Counted from the first letter of the stretch, positions 41,609 to 51,234 are shown. The stretch is 64,000 nt of DNA from an uncultured Oleispira sp. (GCA_913019965.1 CAJVZR010000009.1:1-64000); one strand, 5' to 3'. Program-made: numbers and translations. The notes: generated by a model not told the origin, from the letters alone.

Positions 41609-42190
41609 ATGGCGTTTGAATTACCAGCATTGCCTTATGCACAAGATGCATTAGAGCCACACATTTCTGCAGAAACTTTGTCATTTCACTATGGTAAGCA
41701 CCACAATACTTACGTTGTTAAGTTAAATGGTCTTGTCGGTGGTACTGCTGATGAAAACAAATCTCTAGAAGAAATTGTTAAATCTTCTACTGGCCCAGTT
41801 TTCAACAACGCTGCACAGATCTGGAACCACACGTTCTACTGGAACAGCTTAAGCCCTAACGGCGGCGGCGAGCCAACTGGCGCTATCGCTGAAAAAATCA
41901 ATGCATCTTTCGGTTCTTTCGAAGCACTAAAAGAAAAATTGAACGATAAAGCGGTTAACAACTTCGGTTCTAGCTGGACTTGGTTAGTTCAACTAGCCGA
42001 CGGTTCTCTAGATATCGTAAATACGTCTAACGCTGGTACTCCACTAACAGAAGAAGGTGTAACACCGCTTATCACTGTTGATTTGTGGGAACACGCTTAT
42101 TACATTGATTACCGCAATGTACGTCCTGACTACCTAAAAGGTTTCTGGGCATTGGTTAATTGGGAATTCGCTAACGCGAACCTAGCTTAA
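41609..42190 (+). CDS. sodB: Iron superoxide dismutase
   Basis: Dismutates superoxide in the cytoplasm. Metal ligands H27 (LSFHYGKHH), H74 ([11 protein letters not shown]) and the Asp/His pair in [13 protein letters not shown] are in place. Phe/Ala/Gln in FNNAAQ and GSSWTWLV indicate the iron-type rather than the manganese-type enzyme. The length (193) is exact. GGAGAG is six bases before the ATG and a strong terminator follows. The 250-base upstream spacer is large for a monocistronic gene and probably carries regulatory sites, but no convincing Fur box was found. Confidence 0.97.
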   Translation: MAFELPALPYAQDALEPHISAETLSFHYGKHHNTYVVKLNGLVGGTADENKSLEEIVKSSTGPVFNNAAQIWNHTFYWNSLSPNGGGEPTGAIAEKINASFGSFEALKEKLNDKAVNNFGSSWTWLVQLADGSLDIVNTSNAGTPLTEEGVTPLITVDLWEHAYYIDYRNVRPDYLKGFWALVNWEFANANLA

Positions 42191-42220
42191 TCGATCGGTT
42201 ACCTTAATAGGTTATTGTAA

Positions 42221-42245
42221 AAAGGAGCTTCGGCTCCTTTTTTTT
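42221..42245 (+). terminator. Rho-independent terminator of sodB
   Basis: AAAGGAGC-TTCG-GCTCCTTTTTTTT: a stable UUCG-type tetraloop stem and T run, 30 bases after the sodB stop. Confidence 0.95.
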
Positions 42246-42275
42246 GCTTTTCATTTTCACTCGGTATCCCTCGCT

Positions 42276-42869
42276 ATGTCTTTACCCTTGTTATTAGCCT
42301 CTAGTTCACGCTATCGCCAACAGCTTTTAGAAAAACTACAGCTGCCTTTTATTATGGCTAGCCCTGATATCGATGAACGCCTACATGTGAATGAAAGCCC
42401 TAGGGATTACGTGCAACGACTTGCCATTGAAAAAGCAAAAGCCCTCGCCAGCGATTACCCCAATCACCTTATTATTGGCAGCGATCAGTGTGCAGTCTTA
42501 GAGATAGATGGCCAGCAAACTGTATTAGGTAAACCTCATACCATTGAGAATGCAATCAAACAGCTAACTCAGGCCAGTGGTCAGCAGGTTAAGTTCCTCA
42601 CCGGCTTGTGTGTTTTCAATAGCCAAAGCCAGCAACAAGTGAGTTTAGTTGAACCCTTCTCTGTCCATTTCCGTCATTTAACTCAGCCGCAAATTGAGCG
42701 TTATATCGAGCAAGAAATGCCCCTCGACTGCGCCGGCAGTTTTAAATCAGAAGGCTTAGGTATTCGCTTATTCTCTGCTCTTGAAGGTCGCGACCCTAAT
42801 AGTCTAATTGGCTTACCACTGATCGCCCTAGTCGACTTATTAGAACAGCAAGGTATTGAAGTACTTTAA
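42276..42869 (+). CDS. yceF: Maf-family nucleotide pyrophosphatase, YceF type
   Basis: House-cleaning pyrophosphatase; the E. coli YceF homologue acts on m7GTP and similar modified nucleotides. Family landmarks: [17 protein letters not shown] at the N-terminus, [35 protein letters not shown], and the C-terminal [13 protein letters not shown]-like block (here [42 protein letters not shown]). The last block matches YceF better than the dTTP-specific YhdE or septum-associated Maf. It lies 85 bases after sodB, beyond its terminator. Confidence 0.93.
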   Translation: MSLPLLLASSSRYRQQLLEKLQLPFIMASPDIDERLHVNESPRDYVQRLAIEKAKALASDYPNHLIIGSDQCAVLEIDGQQTVLGKPHTIENAIKQLTQASGQQVKFLTGLCVFNSQSQQQVSLVEPFSVHFRHLTQPQIERYIEQEMPLDCAGSFKSEGLGIRLFSALEGRDPNSLIGLPLIALVDLLEQQGIEVL

Positions 42870-42892
42870 TCTGCTTTTCGCACGGGCATAAA

Positions 42893-42920
42893 AAAGGCCA
42901 GCATTATTTGGCTGGCCTTT
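42893..42920. terminator. Bidirectional terminator between yceF and gspD
   Basis: AAAGGCCAGC-ATTATTTG-GCTGGCCTTT is a perfect 10-bp stem with A/T tails, placed between convergent genes. Confidence 0.88.
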
Positions 42921-42948
42921 AATTGTGTTCACTCACAGACTTGTCAAT

Positions 42949-44856
42949 CTACTGAGTGTTCTGAACACCTCTAAATAACTGATTCATGCGGGCATCCACA
43001 GAATCGACTTCAACATCTGACGACATCTCAAACTCCCAGATACCATTGTATTTATCATGAGTTAAGGTGGTCGCTTTCTGCTTATCCAATACGATCGTTG
43101 GGCGCAAAAATACCATCAAATTACGCTTAACGTGCTGGGTACTTTTACTTTTAAATAACCACCCTAGTAGAGGAATATCCCCTAATAATGGCACCTTACT
43201 TTCTGTCTCAGTAATGTCATCACTGATTAAACCACCCAAAACAATGGTTTCTTGGTCTGCGGCTAAAATCATGGTTTTTAGCTTACGCTTATTGGTAATT
43301 AAATCTGCCTGCCCCTGCACCGTGGTATTGGCCACAGATTCTGCACTCACTTCAACTTCCAATCGTAATTCACTGCCTTCGTGAATATGTGGCTTAATCT
43401 TAAGCGTCACACCAATATCTTCACGAGAAATAGTCGTAAAAGGGTTACTGTTCGAGCTGGATGAAGTAGAGCCTGTTAGGAAAGGAACATTTTGACCCAC
43501 AACGATTTCTGCTTCTTGGTTATCCAACGTCATAATGCTTGGGGTTGAAAGCAAGTTGGTATTGCTCTGGCTTTCTAATGCCTGAATAACCACACCAAAA
43601 TCAACTTGACCATTGGTTTGCTTAAAACCACCTAAAGTTAAACCGTTACTCAAAGCCGGAGCGGTAGTTCCCGCCGCCATGCCAGCAATACTATTTAATG
43701 AATTACCAGCATTACCGAAATTAGTACCTGATACAGGATTATCTTCATCCCCGACAGCCCACTGGAAGCCCAATGAATCGGTTACATCACCGGTCACTTC
43801 AACAATCGCCGATTCAATCAAGACCTGCGCACGACGAACATCCAACTCATGAATGATGTCATCAATTTCTTTTAAGATCGAAGGCTCTGCGCGCACAACT
43901 AATGCGTTCAATTCTTCATCCGCATGAATACTTGCTTTACCTTTAGCCTTATTCGCATCTTTACCGCCCGAATCCGATTCGCTCATCACGCTTTTCAATA
44001 ACTCAGCGAGTTTTTTCGCATCGGCATACTTAAGGCGAATCACTTTCGCGCTACCGGAAAAATAAGAAGGTTTATCAAGTTGTTCAATTAAGGTACGAAT
44101 ACGTTCACGAGATGTCTTTTCACCCTTGATAATTAATCGGTTGCTGCGTTCATCCGCCACCACTCGAATACTGCCTGCACCACCACTTTTAGAACCCTTA
44201 CCTTGTGCAACTCTGGTTGGGTCTAAGCTTTGCAGCATAGTGACGACGTTACCTACCCAAGCTTCTTTTAGCTGGATAACTTCTAATTCTTCACTACCGG
44301 ATTTATCTAGACGGTCGATGATCTGTTCGATGCGATTAATATTTGATGCGTGATCAGAAATAATCAAAGCATTCGCAGATTTCACCCCAGCTAAATGACC
44401 ATACTTAGCCACCAGCGGACGCAGAATCGGTACTAAATCTAACGCCGGAGTATTTTTAATGGTGATCACTTTAGTGACCATTTCTTGGCTTTGCTTCTTA
44501 AACTTGGCTTCTAAATCTCGGCCTTGCTGCTTAACCGAATTTTGCTGCACCACCATAATCACTTCGCCAGCAGGTACAGCCGCATAACCATGAACTTTTA
44601 GAACCGATAAGAAGAGTTCGTATACGGCTTCGGTATTCATGGTTTCCGTAGAAACCACTGTTACCTTACCTTTCACTCTAGGGTCGATAACGAAGCTCTT
44701 ACCCGTAATGTCGGCAATTTGACCTATAAAAGCAGAGATATCGGCATCTTTAAGATTAACTTGCCAGTTTTGATCTTCTGCATGAACAATCGTAGTAGGC
44801 ACTGTGATGGCAATAGACATGGCCAACAAGGCTATTTTACAAAAACGCTTAAACAC
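42949..44856 (-). CDS. gspD: Type II secretion secretin GspD
   Basis: Forms the outer-membrane gate of the type II secretion system. A signal peptide (ending VHA) is followed by the N0 domain (NWQVNLKDADISAFIGQIADITGKSFVIDPRVKGKVTVVS), three repeated N1-N3 domains (for example APILRPLVAKYGHLAGVKSANALIISD-like), and the C-terminal secretin domain with VPFLTGSTSSSSNSNPFTTISREDIGVTLKIKPHIHEGSELRLEVEVSAES and VPLLGDIPLLGWLFKSKS. The length of 635 is typical. The gene ends at a terminator, so the transcript contains only gspN, gspC and gspD. Confidence 0.95.
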   Translation of the reverse strand: MFKRFCKIALLAMSIAITVPTTIVHAEDQNWQVNLKDADISAFIGQIADITGKSFVIDPRVKGKVTVVSTETMNTEAVYELFLSVLKVHGYAAVPAGEVIMVVQQNSVKQQGRDLEAKFKKQSQEMVTKVITIKNTPALDLVPILRPLVAKYGHLAGVKSANALIISDHASNINRIEQIIDRLDKSGSEELEVIQLKEAWVGNVVTMLQSLDPTRVAQGKGSKSGGAGSIRVVADERSNRLIIKGEKTSRERIRTLIEQLDKPSYFSGSAKVIRLKYADAKKLAELLKSVMSESDSGGKDANKAKGKASIHADEELNALVVRAEPSILKEIDDIIHELDVRRAQVLIESAIVEVTGDVTDSLGFQWAVGDEDNPVSGTNFGNAGNSLNSIAGMAAGTTAPALSNGLTLGGFKQTNGQVDFGVVIQALESQSNTNLLSTPSIMTLDNQEAEIVVGQNVPFLTGSTSSSSNSNPFTTISREDIGVTLKIKPHIHEGSELRLEVEVSAESVANTTVQGQADLITNKRKLKTMILAADQETIVLGGLISDDITETESKVPLLGDIPLLGWLFKSKSTQHVKRNLMVFLRPTIVLDKQKATTLTHDKYNGIWEFEMSSDVEVDSVDARMNQLFRGVQNTQ

Positions 44857-44867
44857 CGATTAAGTCC

Positions 44868-45740
44868 TTATTTAATGGTATGGTTAACGACAAAACGACG
44901 ATTGCCACGCTGTATTTCTAACCGCGCTTGGCCGCTATTAGTCACTTGCTCTAATAACATTTGATCATCATCAAGATTGCCTAATGTCTGTCCATTGACA
45001 GACAAGATTACATCTCCTGGTTGCAAACCTAACTGAGTTAGCATGGAACCAGAATTGGATACTTTATAGCCCGAGCCATTAGCAGAGGTTTCTAAACCTA
45101 GTTGCTTCAAAGCACCAGCAGGATTATTCGCCACTTCATCTCTTAACAAAGTAACCGCATCAGAGGCATTACGTACTTTTTTAAAGCGATCTTTCAGCGT
45201 ACCGCGACTTTGCTTTTTTCTTTGCGCTGGGGTTGGCTTGCTTGATTTCTGAATCCCTTGCTTACGGGTTAAATCAAACTTAAGGGTTTCTAATTTACCA
45301 TTACTATCTAGGATCACTTTATCTTGGTGAACTGCCGCTAGCTTGGTACGCCCTTGAACCACATCCCCAACACGATAGTTTTCACCACGACCGCCTTTGG
45401 GTGCAATAATCGCACTTGAATTCTCTGTTTTACTCGCCGCCATCACACCCAATAACTCTAGGCGTAAACGTGTTTTAGGCGCATTGACTTCTTTAGGAAC
45501 GTCTACAACTTCAACCGCGGCATCACCAAAGATATGCCAATCAGCAATGCTGCTTTGACCTTGCTGTAAATTGGCTGCGCCTTTCGCACGGCTTGGTTCC
45601 GCTAGTACTAATGTTTTTGGAGAAAGTATCATCCAAGTAAACACCGCTAATTGACTCGCGATGAGTAACGTAAAGGTAAGCTTACCCGCAATAAGAGCGA
45701 ATCGCTGCCAAGGCAAAATAACTACTGCTTGCTCACTCAC
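44868..45740 (-). CDS. gspC: Type II secretion inner-membrane protein GspC
   Basis: Links the inner-membrane platform to the secretin and helps recruit substrates. One N-terminal membrane helix (FALIAGKLTFTLLIASQLAVFTWMIL), then the homology region (LHLFG-equivalent WHIFGDAAVEVVDVPKEVNAPKTRLRLELLGVMAA) that binds GspD N0, a basic linker, and a C-terminal PDZ domain (LTQLGLQPGDVILSVNGQTLGNLDDDQMLLEQV). The 290-residue length is typical. It ends 11 bases before gspD. Confidence 0.92.
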   Translation of the reverse strand: MSEQAVVILPWQRFALIAGKLTFTLLIASQLAVFTWMILSPKTLVLAEPSRAKGAANLQQGQSSIADWHIFGDAAVEVVDVPKEVNAPKTRLRLELLGVMAASKTENSSAIIAPKGGRGENYRVGDVVQGRTKLAAVHQDKVILDSNGKLETLKFDLTRKQGIQKSSKPTPAQRKKQSRGTLKDRFKKVRNASDAVTLLRDEVANNPAGALKQLGLETSANGSGYKVSNSGSMLTQLGLQPGDVILSVNGQTLGNLDDDQMLLEQVTNSGQARLEIQRGNRRFVVNHTIK

Positions 45741-45794
45741 AACCTAACCACCCTAGTCTCACTTTCATTCCCTGCGTTACCACGTTCCATATTT

Positions 45795-46556
45795 TCATAA
45801 TATTTTTTGTGAGGCTTCAAAAATGACTTTATCTTCTTCAACATCTGCCGGCCATTTTTGACCTAATATATCTAAGAATCGACGACGTATCGCAATACCA
45901 GCCCAACCATCAGGTTGCACATAACCGGTACCAATTGATTGGCCTTCGGTATTCGTGATGATCAATTCAACATTATCCCCAGGCTTGCTCAATGCCCCTA
46001 CAAGAATCGGTAATTCGGCATCTATCTTTTTACCATCCACAGGGAAGCTAACATGGCCACCATTGAATAATAAACGTCCATCTGCGGTTAATATCTGCTT
46101 ATCCGCTAGCGAGAATTCCGCATTAAATTTATTGAGTTCAAAGTCTCCGGTCAGACTCGACCGTCCTTGGCGAAGGACGGATTCAAGATAGCGTGAAGAC
46201 ATAAAGGCTTTGGTATCAATCAGCTCAACCTTTGTCTGGTTAGCGATTACCTTGCCCTCAAGTTTTAATTCGTCACCTTGAACATTAACTTTTGCAGCAA
46301 GCTGCCCTAATAACAGATCACTGAGCTGAATATCCCATTGACCCGAAACCTTGCCAACCTTAGGTATTTTGACTCGTGCTTGACCTTGCCAAAGCGTGCC
46401 CGTCACTAGTTCAATTTGTACCGGTAAGCGGCCAATATGAGGCTGTACTTTTGGCCAGATAAATTCCAATGGTGCTGTTAACAATAAAAATACTGAATAA
46501 CAGAATAAACCGATAATCAAATACCACTTAGCGGACCAGATTGCCTTCAAAACCAT
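45795..46556 (-). CDS. gspN: Type II secretion accessory protein GspN
   Basis: A 253-residue inner-membrane protein with one N-terminal helix (YLIIGLFCYSVFLLLTAPLEFIW) and a large beta-rich periplasmic region containing the GspN-type segments VTGTLWQGQARVKIPKVGKVSGQWDIQLSDLLLGQLAAKVNVQG and LLFNGGHVSFP. GspN is optional in type II systems and its exact role is unsettled. I use the ATG at 46556 rather than the longer ORF; AAAGAG directly abuts it, so the start is only fairly sure. It is the first gene of gspN-gspC-gspD, 54 bases before gspC. Confidence 0.82.
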   Translation of the reverse strand: MVLKAIWSAKWYLIIGLFCYSVFLLLTAPLEFIWPKVQPHIGRLPVQIELVTGTLWQGQARVKIPKVGKVSGQWDIQLSDLLLGQLAAKVNVQGDELKLEGKVIANQTKVELIDTKAFMSSRYLESVLRQGRSSLTGDFELNKFNAEFSLADKQILTADGRLLFNGGHVSFPVDGKKIDAELPILVGALSKPGDNVELIITNTEGQSIGTGYVQPDGWAGIAIRRRFLDILGQKWPADVEEDKVIFEASQKIL

Positions 46557-46727
46557 CTCTTTATATTTATTTTTTCCATAATAAGCCAGACATTCTACTG
46601 AATGCGGGGCCAAGTGTAATGGAGTTTTATGTCAGAATGTTAAAACAACGACATATTCATTAATGAATACACATTCTGGCGCGATTTGCGGTGTATTCTC
46701 GCACATCATTGACTGTTTTTTAAACAA

Positions 46728-48080
46728 TTATTCAGTTGTCGATAAGTTTGCCTTGATTCGATTCTCAATCAAGCCCGCTCTATCTTGCCCCCATAGAACC
46801 AAATCATCGTATTGAAAGGTAGGCACCCCCCAAGATCCTAGAGCAACCATCTGTTGTCGATTATTTTCTGCCCATTCTTGCCAGGCTGTATTCGCTTCTG
46901 GTTGGGCTAATATTTCTTGTGCTTTTTCCCATTCCATTCCACTACGCTCAACGATGCTTTTTAATCCGGCATCGGTATCTGAATGAATCCCCTGAGCGTT
47001 GACTGCTTGAGCATAATTTAATAAGTACTGCTGCTCACAGCCTAGGCTCTGTGCATAACTGAATAGGGTATAACAACGCTCGACTCCCTTACCGAGAGGG
47101 TCTGCAACAAAACCATAATCGATGCCTAATTTTTGCGCTTCCCGCTTAGTATCATGAAAGATGTACATTTTCTTGGTATTAGGAACAGAAAGCCCTCGCA
47201 TAATCATAGGGAGCACAGGCTTAACCTCAAGCTCTAACTGGTAATGCTGTGCAAGTTTCATCGCTTGCTCTAAACCAATATGAGAATAAGGACTGCGTAT
47301 AGAAAAGAACAGAGTCAGCTTTTTCAACCGATCATCAGGCTTTGATAACGGTTTCGACTGATAAAGATCGACATAGGTTTTATTAAAATAAACCTCATCA
47401 TTCTTATCTTTCCCTAGTCCAAGACTAAATAGTCGTTGCTCTAGATGATCAAGTCGGTCCAAGCCCCAATACCACTCACCCTCATAGTTCAGCATGGCAC
47501 TCATATAATGACCTTTTTCTCTCAAGGTCATCTCATTGGCTTCAAGTTGTCGCCCCATACTTAACGAGTCTATTAATTCAAACTCTTTATTCAACTCAAA
47601 CTTCTCGGCTTGCGAGAACCAATAACCTTCAAATACGGTTTTTAACAGCTGCCAATTAATGCTTTGACCATTAAATGCCGCTTCTAATTGCAACAAGCAC
47701 TCAGTACCACGACTGATAATCGCACTGCTCTTAATCGGAGCTTTCTGTGGCCACTGTAAATCATACAGATGCGCTAACTGCCCCGCGTCGAAAAAACCAT
47801 TGGTATGCCACATTTCAACTTCAGGATACATATCCTCTTGCAAATGCTTAATGGTTTTGCAATGAATTTCTATCTCAAAGCGCGCCTCAAATTCTGCCAA
47901 AACCTGCATTAATAAATAGCTATAAGGGTCATCTATTCTCAAATACACATCGACCTGATGTGGCTTAGCCAGTAGCTTTCTTTTAACCTCAAACAAATGA
48001 CGCTTTAGGTTAAGTATTTGATCACTGGAAATAAGCCGGGCGGCATAAGGCTGTATCGTTTTTTTCAAGGCATCTTTCAT
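46728..48080 (-). CDS. Tandem DsbA/HCCA-isomerase-fold protein
   Basis: A 450-residue cytoplasmic-looking protein with two thioredoxin-fold domains of the DsbA/2-hydroxychromene-2-carboxylate isomerase (kappa GST) type. The first starts VDVYLRIDDPYSYLLMQVLAEF; the second starts LTLFFSIRSPYSHIGLEQAMKLA and ends SWGVPTFQYDDLVLWGQDRAGLIENRI. The second keeps the glutathione-site SPYS and the GVPTF cis-Pro; the first is degenerate. No CxxC is present, so thiol oxidation is unlikely and an isomerase or glutathione-dependent role is more probable. I use ATG 48080, not the upstream TTG inside the preceding gene. Confidence 0.8.
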   Translation of the reverse strand: MKDALKKTIQPYAARLISSDQILNLKRHLFEVKRKLLAKPHQVDVYLRIDDPYSYLLMQVLAEFEARFEIEIHCKTIKHLQEDMYPEVEMWHTNGFFDAGQLAHLYDLQWPQKAPIKSSAIISRGTECLLQLEAAFNGQSINWQLLKTVFEGYWFSQAEKFELNKEFELIDSLSMGRQLEANEMTLREKGHYMSAMLNYEGEWYWGLDRLDHLEQRLFSLGLGKDKNDEVYFNKTYVDLYQSKPLSKPDDRLKKLTLFFSIRSPYSHIGLEQAMKLAQHYQLELEVKPVLPMIMRGLSVPNTKKMYIFHDTKREAQKLGIDYGFVADPLGKGVERCYTLFSYAQSLGCEQQYLLNYAQAVNAQGIHSDTDAGLKSIVERSGMEWEKAQEILAQPEANTAWQEWAENNRQQMVALGSWGVPTFQYDDLVLWGQDRAGLIENRIKANLSTTE

Positions 48081-48120
48081 TTTTGTTTTAGCTTCTAGTC
48101 GAAAAATAATTAAATCTTTA

Positions 48121-48417
48121 TTATCTGATCTCTTCAATTAAAGTTCGTTCAATTGGAAGTTGTACATAACCGGTTTCCACACTCCAGAAATAGTAATAAC
48201 CAATCGCTCGCCCTTGATCATCGCGTCCAGTAGTGATCTTGCCGTCTTTTACGGTCCATGTTTTAACGACTTGACCAGCATCGACATATGAAACCTTGAG
48301 ATCTTCCCCTAATAAGTTATCAGCTTGACGAGATAACTTATTAATACTCTCTTCTGTACAGCCCAACACTGAAAATATAACCATTAAGGTCGTGAGCGCT
48401 TTTATTGTCATTTTCAT
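48121..48417 (-). CDS. Small lipoprotein, unknown function
   Basis: A 98-residue lipoprotein: the signal sequence ends with lipobox VLGC (Cys20), followed by a helix (SINKLSRQADNLLGEDL) and a compact beta-rich domain (VSYVDAGQVVKTWTVKDGKITTGRDDQGRAIGYYYFWSVETGYVQLPI). Not recognised. It lies 40 bases before the tandem DsbA-fold gene on the same strand. Confidence 0.65.
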   Translation of the reverse strand: MKMTIKALTTLMVIFSVLGCTEESINKLSRQADNLLGEDLKVSYVDAGQVVKTWTVKDGKITTGRDDQGRAIGYYYFWSVETGYVQLPIERTLIEEIR

Positions 48418-48521
48418 TAGATTTAGCCTTAATTACGTGAATCGTTGAAAGTACTGTAAACTATCAGATTACTTTTATCGCCTATACTTTTCTTTTACAC
48501 AAGTGACCTTGACCATAAACT

Positions 48522-48836
48522 ATGCATAAACGCCCAACTAAGCGCGAAATTCGACAACAGATGCAAAGTGAGATTGAGAGTTTTCTCGATCAAGGCGGCG
48601 CTGTACATGAATTTCAACGCGGTGAAAGCGGGTTAATCAATGGTAAAATTGATGATCGAAGCAGTGGTTTTGAACAAGGTAAGCAGACTCGTACGCCGCT
48701 AGTAGATGAATTAAAAGCCGTCGACGAGCGCAAGAAATCAGGCTCGGCCCCCGCCCCAGCTAAACCGTCACGACCGAGAAAGAAAATTATCTATGATGAT
48801 TTTGGCGAGCCCATTCGTGAAGTATGGATAGATTAG
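48522..48836 (+). CDS. Small charged protein, unknown function
   Basis: A 104-residue cytoplasmic protein. The N-terminal helix KREIRQQMQSEIESFLDQGGAVHEFQRGESGLINGK resembles a short motif (FL-x-x-GG-x-V-x-E) seen in several small gammaproteobacterial proteins, including SutA-type RNA polymerase-associated factors. The similarity is too short to name it. The C-terminus is basic then acidic (PSRPRKKIIYDDFGEPIREVWID). It is convergent with the next gene, with stop codons overlapping by four bases. Confidence 0.65.
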   Translation: MHKRPTKREIRQQMQSEIESFLDQGGAVHEFQRGESGLINGKIDDRSSGFEQGKQTRTPLVDELKAVDERKKSGSAPAPAKPSRPRKKIIYDDFGEPIREVWID

Positions 48837-49327
48837 TTCGGTTTTTTGATTGATAACCGCTTTAACGCTTTTTCGCGAGCAATACTCGCATTTTTCGCAT
48901 CATCGAGTTTATCGTTATACACATCTAGCCAAGTCCGTGACCCTTGAACCATCTTAGCAAGATCAAACATCCCCAGCTTTAATGCCCCTAAGAACTCTTG
49001 ATAGCTCTGTTCTTGCTCCACAAGATTATGTTGAAAAGCGGCGGCTTGGCTTTGACTATAACTCAGGGTCAGATGCTCAATCAGTAATTGCTGCTGCTTA
49101 ACTTCTTCGCTAAGCGCTTGAATGATAGCACTCTGCTCGTTAAAGCTTGAACGGGGCACATAAGGTTCATCAGCACGAAGCAACTTTAAAATTAGTACGG
49201 TAAAAGAGACTGAAAGAATAACTACCATCGTCAGTGCTACGATCGTAATCACGGTCCGATTTTTACCCACCTTCCCCTCTAAAACACTAATTCGCTGCTC
49301 ATCACTCAGCGGTTCGACTTCTGACAT
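48833..49327 (-). CDS. Single-pass membrane coiled-coil protein, unknown function
   Basis: A 164-residue protein with a cytoplasmic N-terminus (LSDEQRISVLEGKVGKNRT), one membrane helix (VITIVALTMVVILSVSFTVLILKLL) and a periplasmic helical region rich in Gln (ALSEEVKQQQLLIEHLTLSYSQSQAAAF). I use the ATG at 49327, preceded by GAGAAG; the ORF-track start six codons upstream has no ribosome site. Not recognised. Confidence 0.65.
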   Translation of the reverse strand: MSEVEPLSDEQRISVLEGKVGKNRTVITIVALTMVVILSVSFTVLILKLLRADEPYVPRSSFNEQSAIIQALSEEVKQQQLLIEHLTLSYSQSQAAAFQHNLVEQEQSYQEFLGALKLGMFDLAKMVQGSRTWLDVYNDKLDDAKNASIAREKALKRLSIKKPN

Positions 49328-49426
49328 AATCTTCTCTCTAGGCAATCGCCCTAATAATGACTAAAAAATACTTAGTTATTACAGTGTAGACAGTAATGTC
49401 AGATTCGAACAATTTGACAGGACAGA

Positions 49427-50431
49427 TTAGGCCTCTGCGATCAAGGTCGCTCTTAATGGCGCTGGATAGCCTTCCGCTGTTTTCGTTTTATCGTCAGCAT
49501 CTAAGAAATCAGTTAAAGACTGATACTGCATCCACTCCGTTGAACGCTGTTCATCTAGGCTAGTAACATTCTTTTCGACTATTCGAGGGTTCTTAAAACC
49601 AACTCGGCGCGCCCATAATAATAAAGTATCACAACTAGGAAGAAACCAGACGTTACGCATCTGGGCGTAGCGATCTTCTGGCATCAATACCTCACCAAGC
49701 CCGCCTTCGATCACCAACGTTTCCAAGACCAGCTGACCACCAGGCTTTAGCGTATCTTTTAATTCTGTTAGATGATCCAGTGGTGACTTCCGATGGTACA
49801 AAACCCCCATAGAAAAGGTAGTATCGAATGCTTTTAAAGGTCTAGGCACATCTTCCATGCGCAGTGGCAATAGATCGATATTCAACGATTCCTCTTGCCC
49901 AGACTGGGCATATTGCTTAAACGCTTGAAACTGAGCCAAAAACAAACGCGACGGATCAATACCGACGACACGGTGAGCACCGGCCCCTAACATACGCCAC
50001 ATGTGATAACCCGAGCCACAGCCCACATCCAAAATAGTACGCCCTTCTAGTGGTGCCAAGTGGGAGGCTATACGTTGCCATTTCCAATCGCTGCGCCATT
50101 CGGTATCAATGTGCGTCGCAAAAAATTGAAAAGGACCTTTACGCCAAGGGCTTAACTGCTGCAAGCCAGACTTTATTTGAGCATCAACTTCTTCATTGAT
50201 GCTTTCACTGCTTAATTGAATGCGATCTTGCTGAATGTCTCGGCTGACATTATCAATCGCCGGTAAGTTTTCTAGCGCATCTAACCAGCGCTGTTGGTCA
50301 CCGTGCACTTTTTCATTAAAAATCGCGTGCAATTGCTGCGGCAATACTTTGGCCCAAGGCGCTAATAAGCTGCCTTCTTCTGACATCGCGGCTTGAATAT
50401 CGTCAAACCAAGAAAATACATCTACGTTCAT
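49427..50431 (-). CDS. cmoB: tRNA U34 carboxymethyltransferase CmoB
   Basis: Transfers a carboxymethyl group from carboxy-SAM to 5-hydroxyuridine at the tRNA wobble position, giving cmo5U. The Rossmann motif LEGRTILDVGCGSGYHMWRMLGAGAHRVVGIDPS and the CmoB-typical KWRSDWKWQRIA-like block (here EWRSDWKWQRIASHL), plus FSMGVLYHRKSPLDHL, are clear. The length (334) is normal. It ends the cmoA-cmoB pair, 32 bases after cmoA. Confidence 0.96.
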   Translation of the reverse strand: MNVDVFSWFDDIQAAMSEEGSLLAPWAKVLPQQLHAIFNEKVHGDQQRWLDALENLPAIDNVSRDIQQDRIQLSSESINEEVDAQIKSGLQQLSPWRKGPFQFFATHIDTEWRSDWKWQRIASHLAPLEGRTILDVGCGSGYHMWRMLGAGAHRVVGIDPSRLFLAQFQAFKQYAQSGQEESLNIDLLPLRMEDVPRPLKAFDTTFSMGVLYHRKSPLDHLTELKDTLKPGGQLVLETLVIEGGLGEVLMPEDRYAQMRNVWFLPSCDTLLLWARRVGFKNPRIVEKNVTSLDEQRSTEWMQYQSLTDFLDADDKTKTAEGYPAPLRATLIAEA

Positions 50432-50463
50432 AATGAAGTTCTATTCTGTTAATGACTTAGCGG

Positions 50464-51234
50464 TTACTTAATCGCTAAGTAGGAAGCAAAGTTAAAGCAT
50501 TGATACCAGCGAATGACACGACTGAAACCAGCTTGTTTTAAACGCGCAATATGAGCCTCTTCGGTTTCAGGGATCAGTACGTTTTCGATAGCACTGCGTT
50601 TTTGCGCGATTTCTAATTCGCTATAGCCATTGGCTCGTTTGAAATCTAAGTGCAGCTTATCTTGCAAGGGTTGCTCATCATCGTTGAAACAAATCTTCTC
50701 CGATAAGATTAAAGCACCACCCTCATTCAGACCCGCAGCGATTTGCTGCAATAGCGCTAGGCGTTGTTCTTGGGCGATAAATTGCAGTACGTAATTCAAT
50801 GCGACAACAGAGGCATTCTCAATCGGTCGCGCAGTAATATCGGCACATTCCAACTCAACCTCAACACTCCCCTCATCCAACGCTAAATAATGCCCAGCTT
50901 GCTCAATCATCGCAGCAGAATTATCAATGCCTATAATCTTACAGTTCTGCGCCTTAACCCCATGACGCATCGCGAGCGTAACCGCGCCCAATGAACAGCC
51001 AAGATCGTATAAATGGGTATTATCACGCGCATACTCACCCGCAATCACCCCAGACATAGCAACCGTTTCGGCATAACCGGGCACCGAGCGCTTGATCATA
51101 TCGGGGAAAACTCGAGCCACAGCACTATCAAACGTGAACTGCCCTGCTAACTGCTGGCCAGCACTATCGGCAAATAGGTCGTCTGCAGAACTTAATGAAT
51201 CACTGCTTTTGGGGCGAGAAGGCTTGTCTGTCAT
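50464..51234 (-). CDS. cmoA: Carboxy-SAM synthase CmoA
   Basis: Makes carboxy-S-adenosylmethionine from SAM and prephenate, the donor used by CmoB. The core starts FTFDSAVARVFPDMIKRSVPGYAETVAMSGVIAGEYARDNTHLYDLGCSLGAVTLAMR, which is close to diagnostic, and continues with IIGIDNSAAMIEQA and NYVLQFIAQEQRLALLQQIAAGLNEGGALILSEK. The N-terminal 30 residues (Ser/Asp-rich) exceed the E. coli protein and may reflect a later true start. It pairs with cmoB directly downstream. Confidence 0.95.
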   Translation of the reverse strand: MTDKPSRPKSSDSLSSADDLFADSAGQQLAGQFTFDSAVARVFPDMIKRSVPGYAETVAMSGVIAGEYARDNTHLYDLGCSLGAVTLAMRHGVKAQNCKIIGIDNSAAMIEQAGHYLALDEGSVEVELECADITARPIENASVVALNYVLQFIAQEQRLALLQQIAAGLNEGGALILSEKICFNDDEQPLQDKLHLDFKRANGYSELEIAQKRSAIENVLIPETEEAHIARLKQAGFSRVIRWYQCFNFASYLAIK

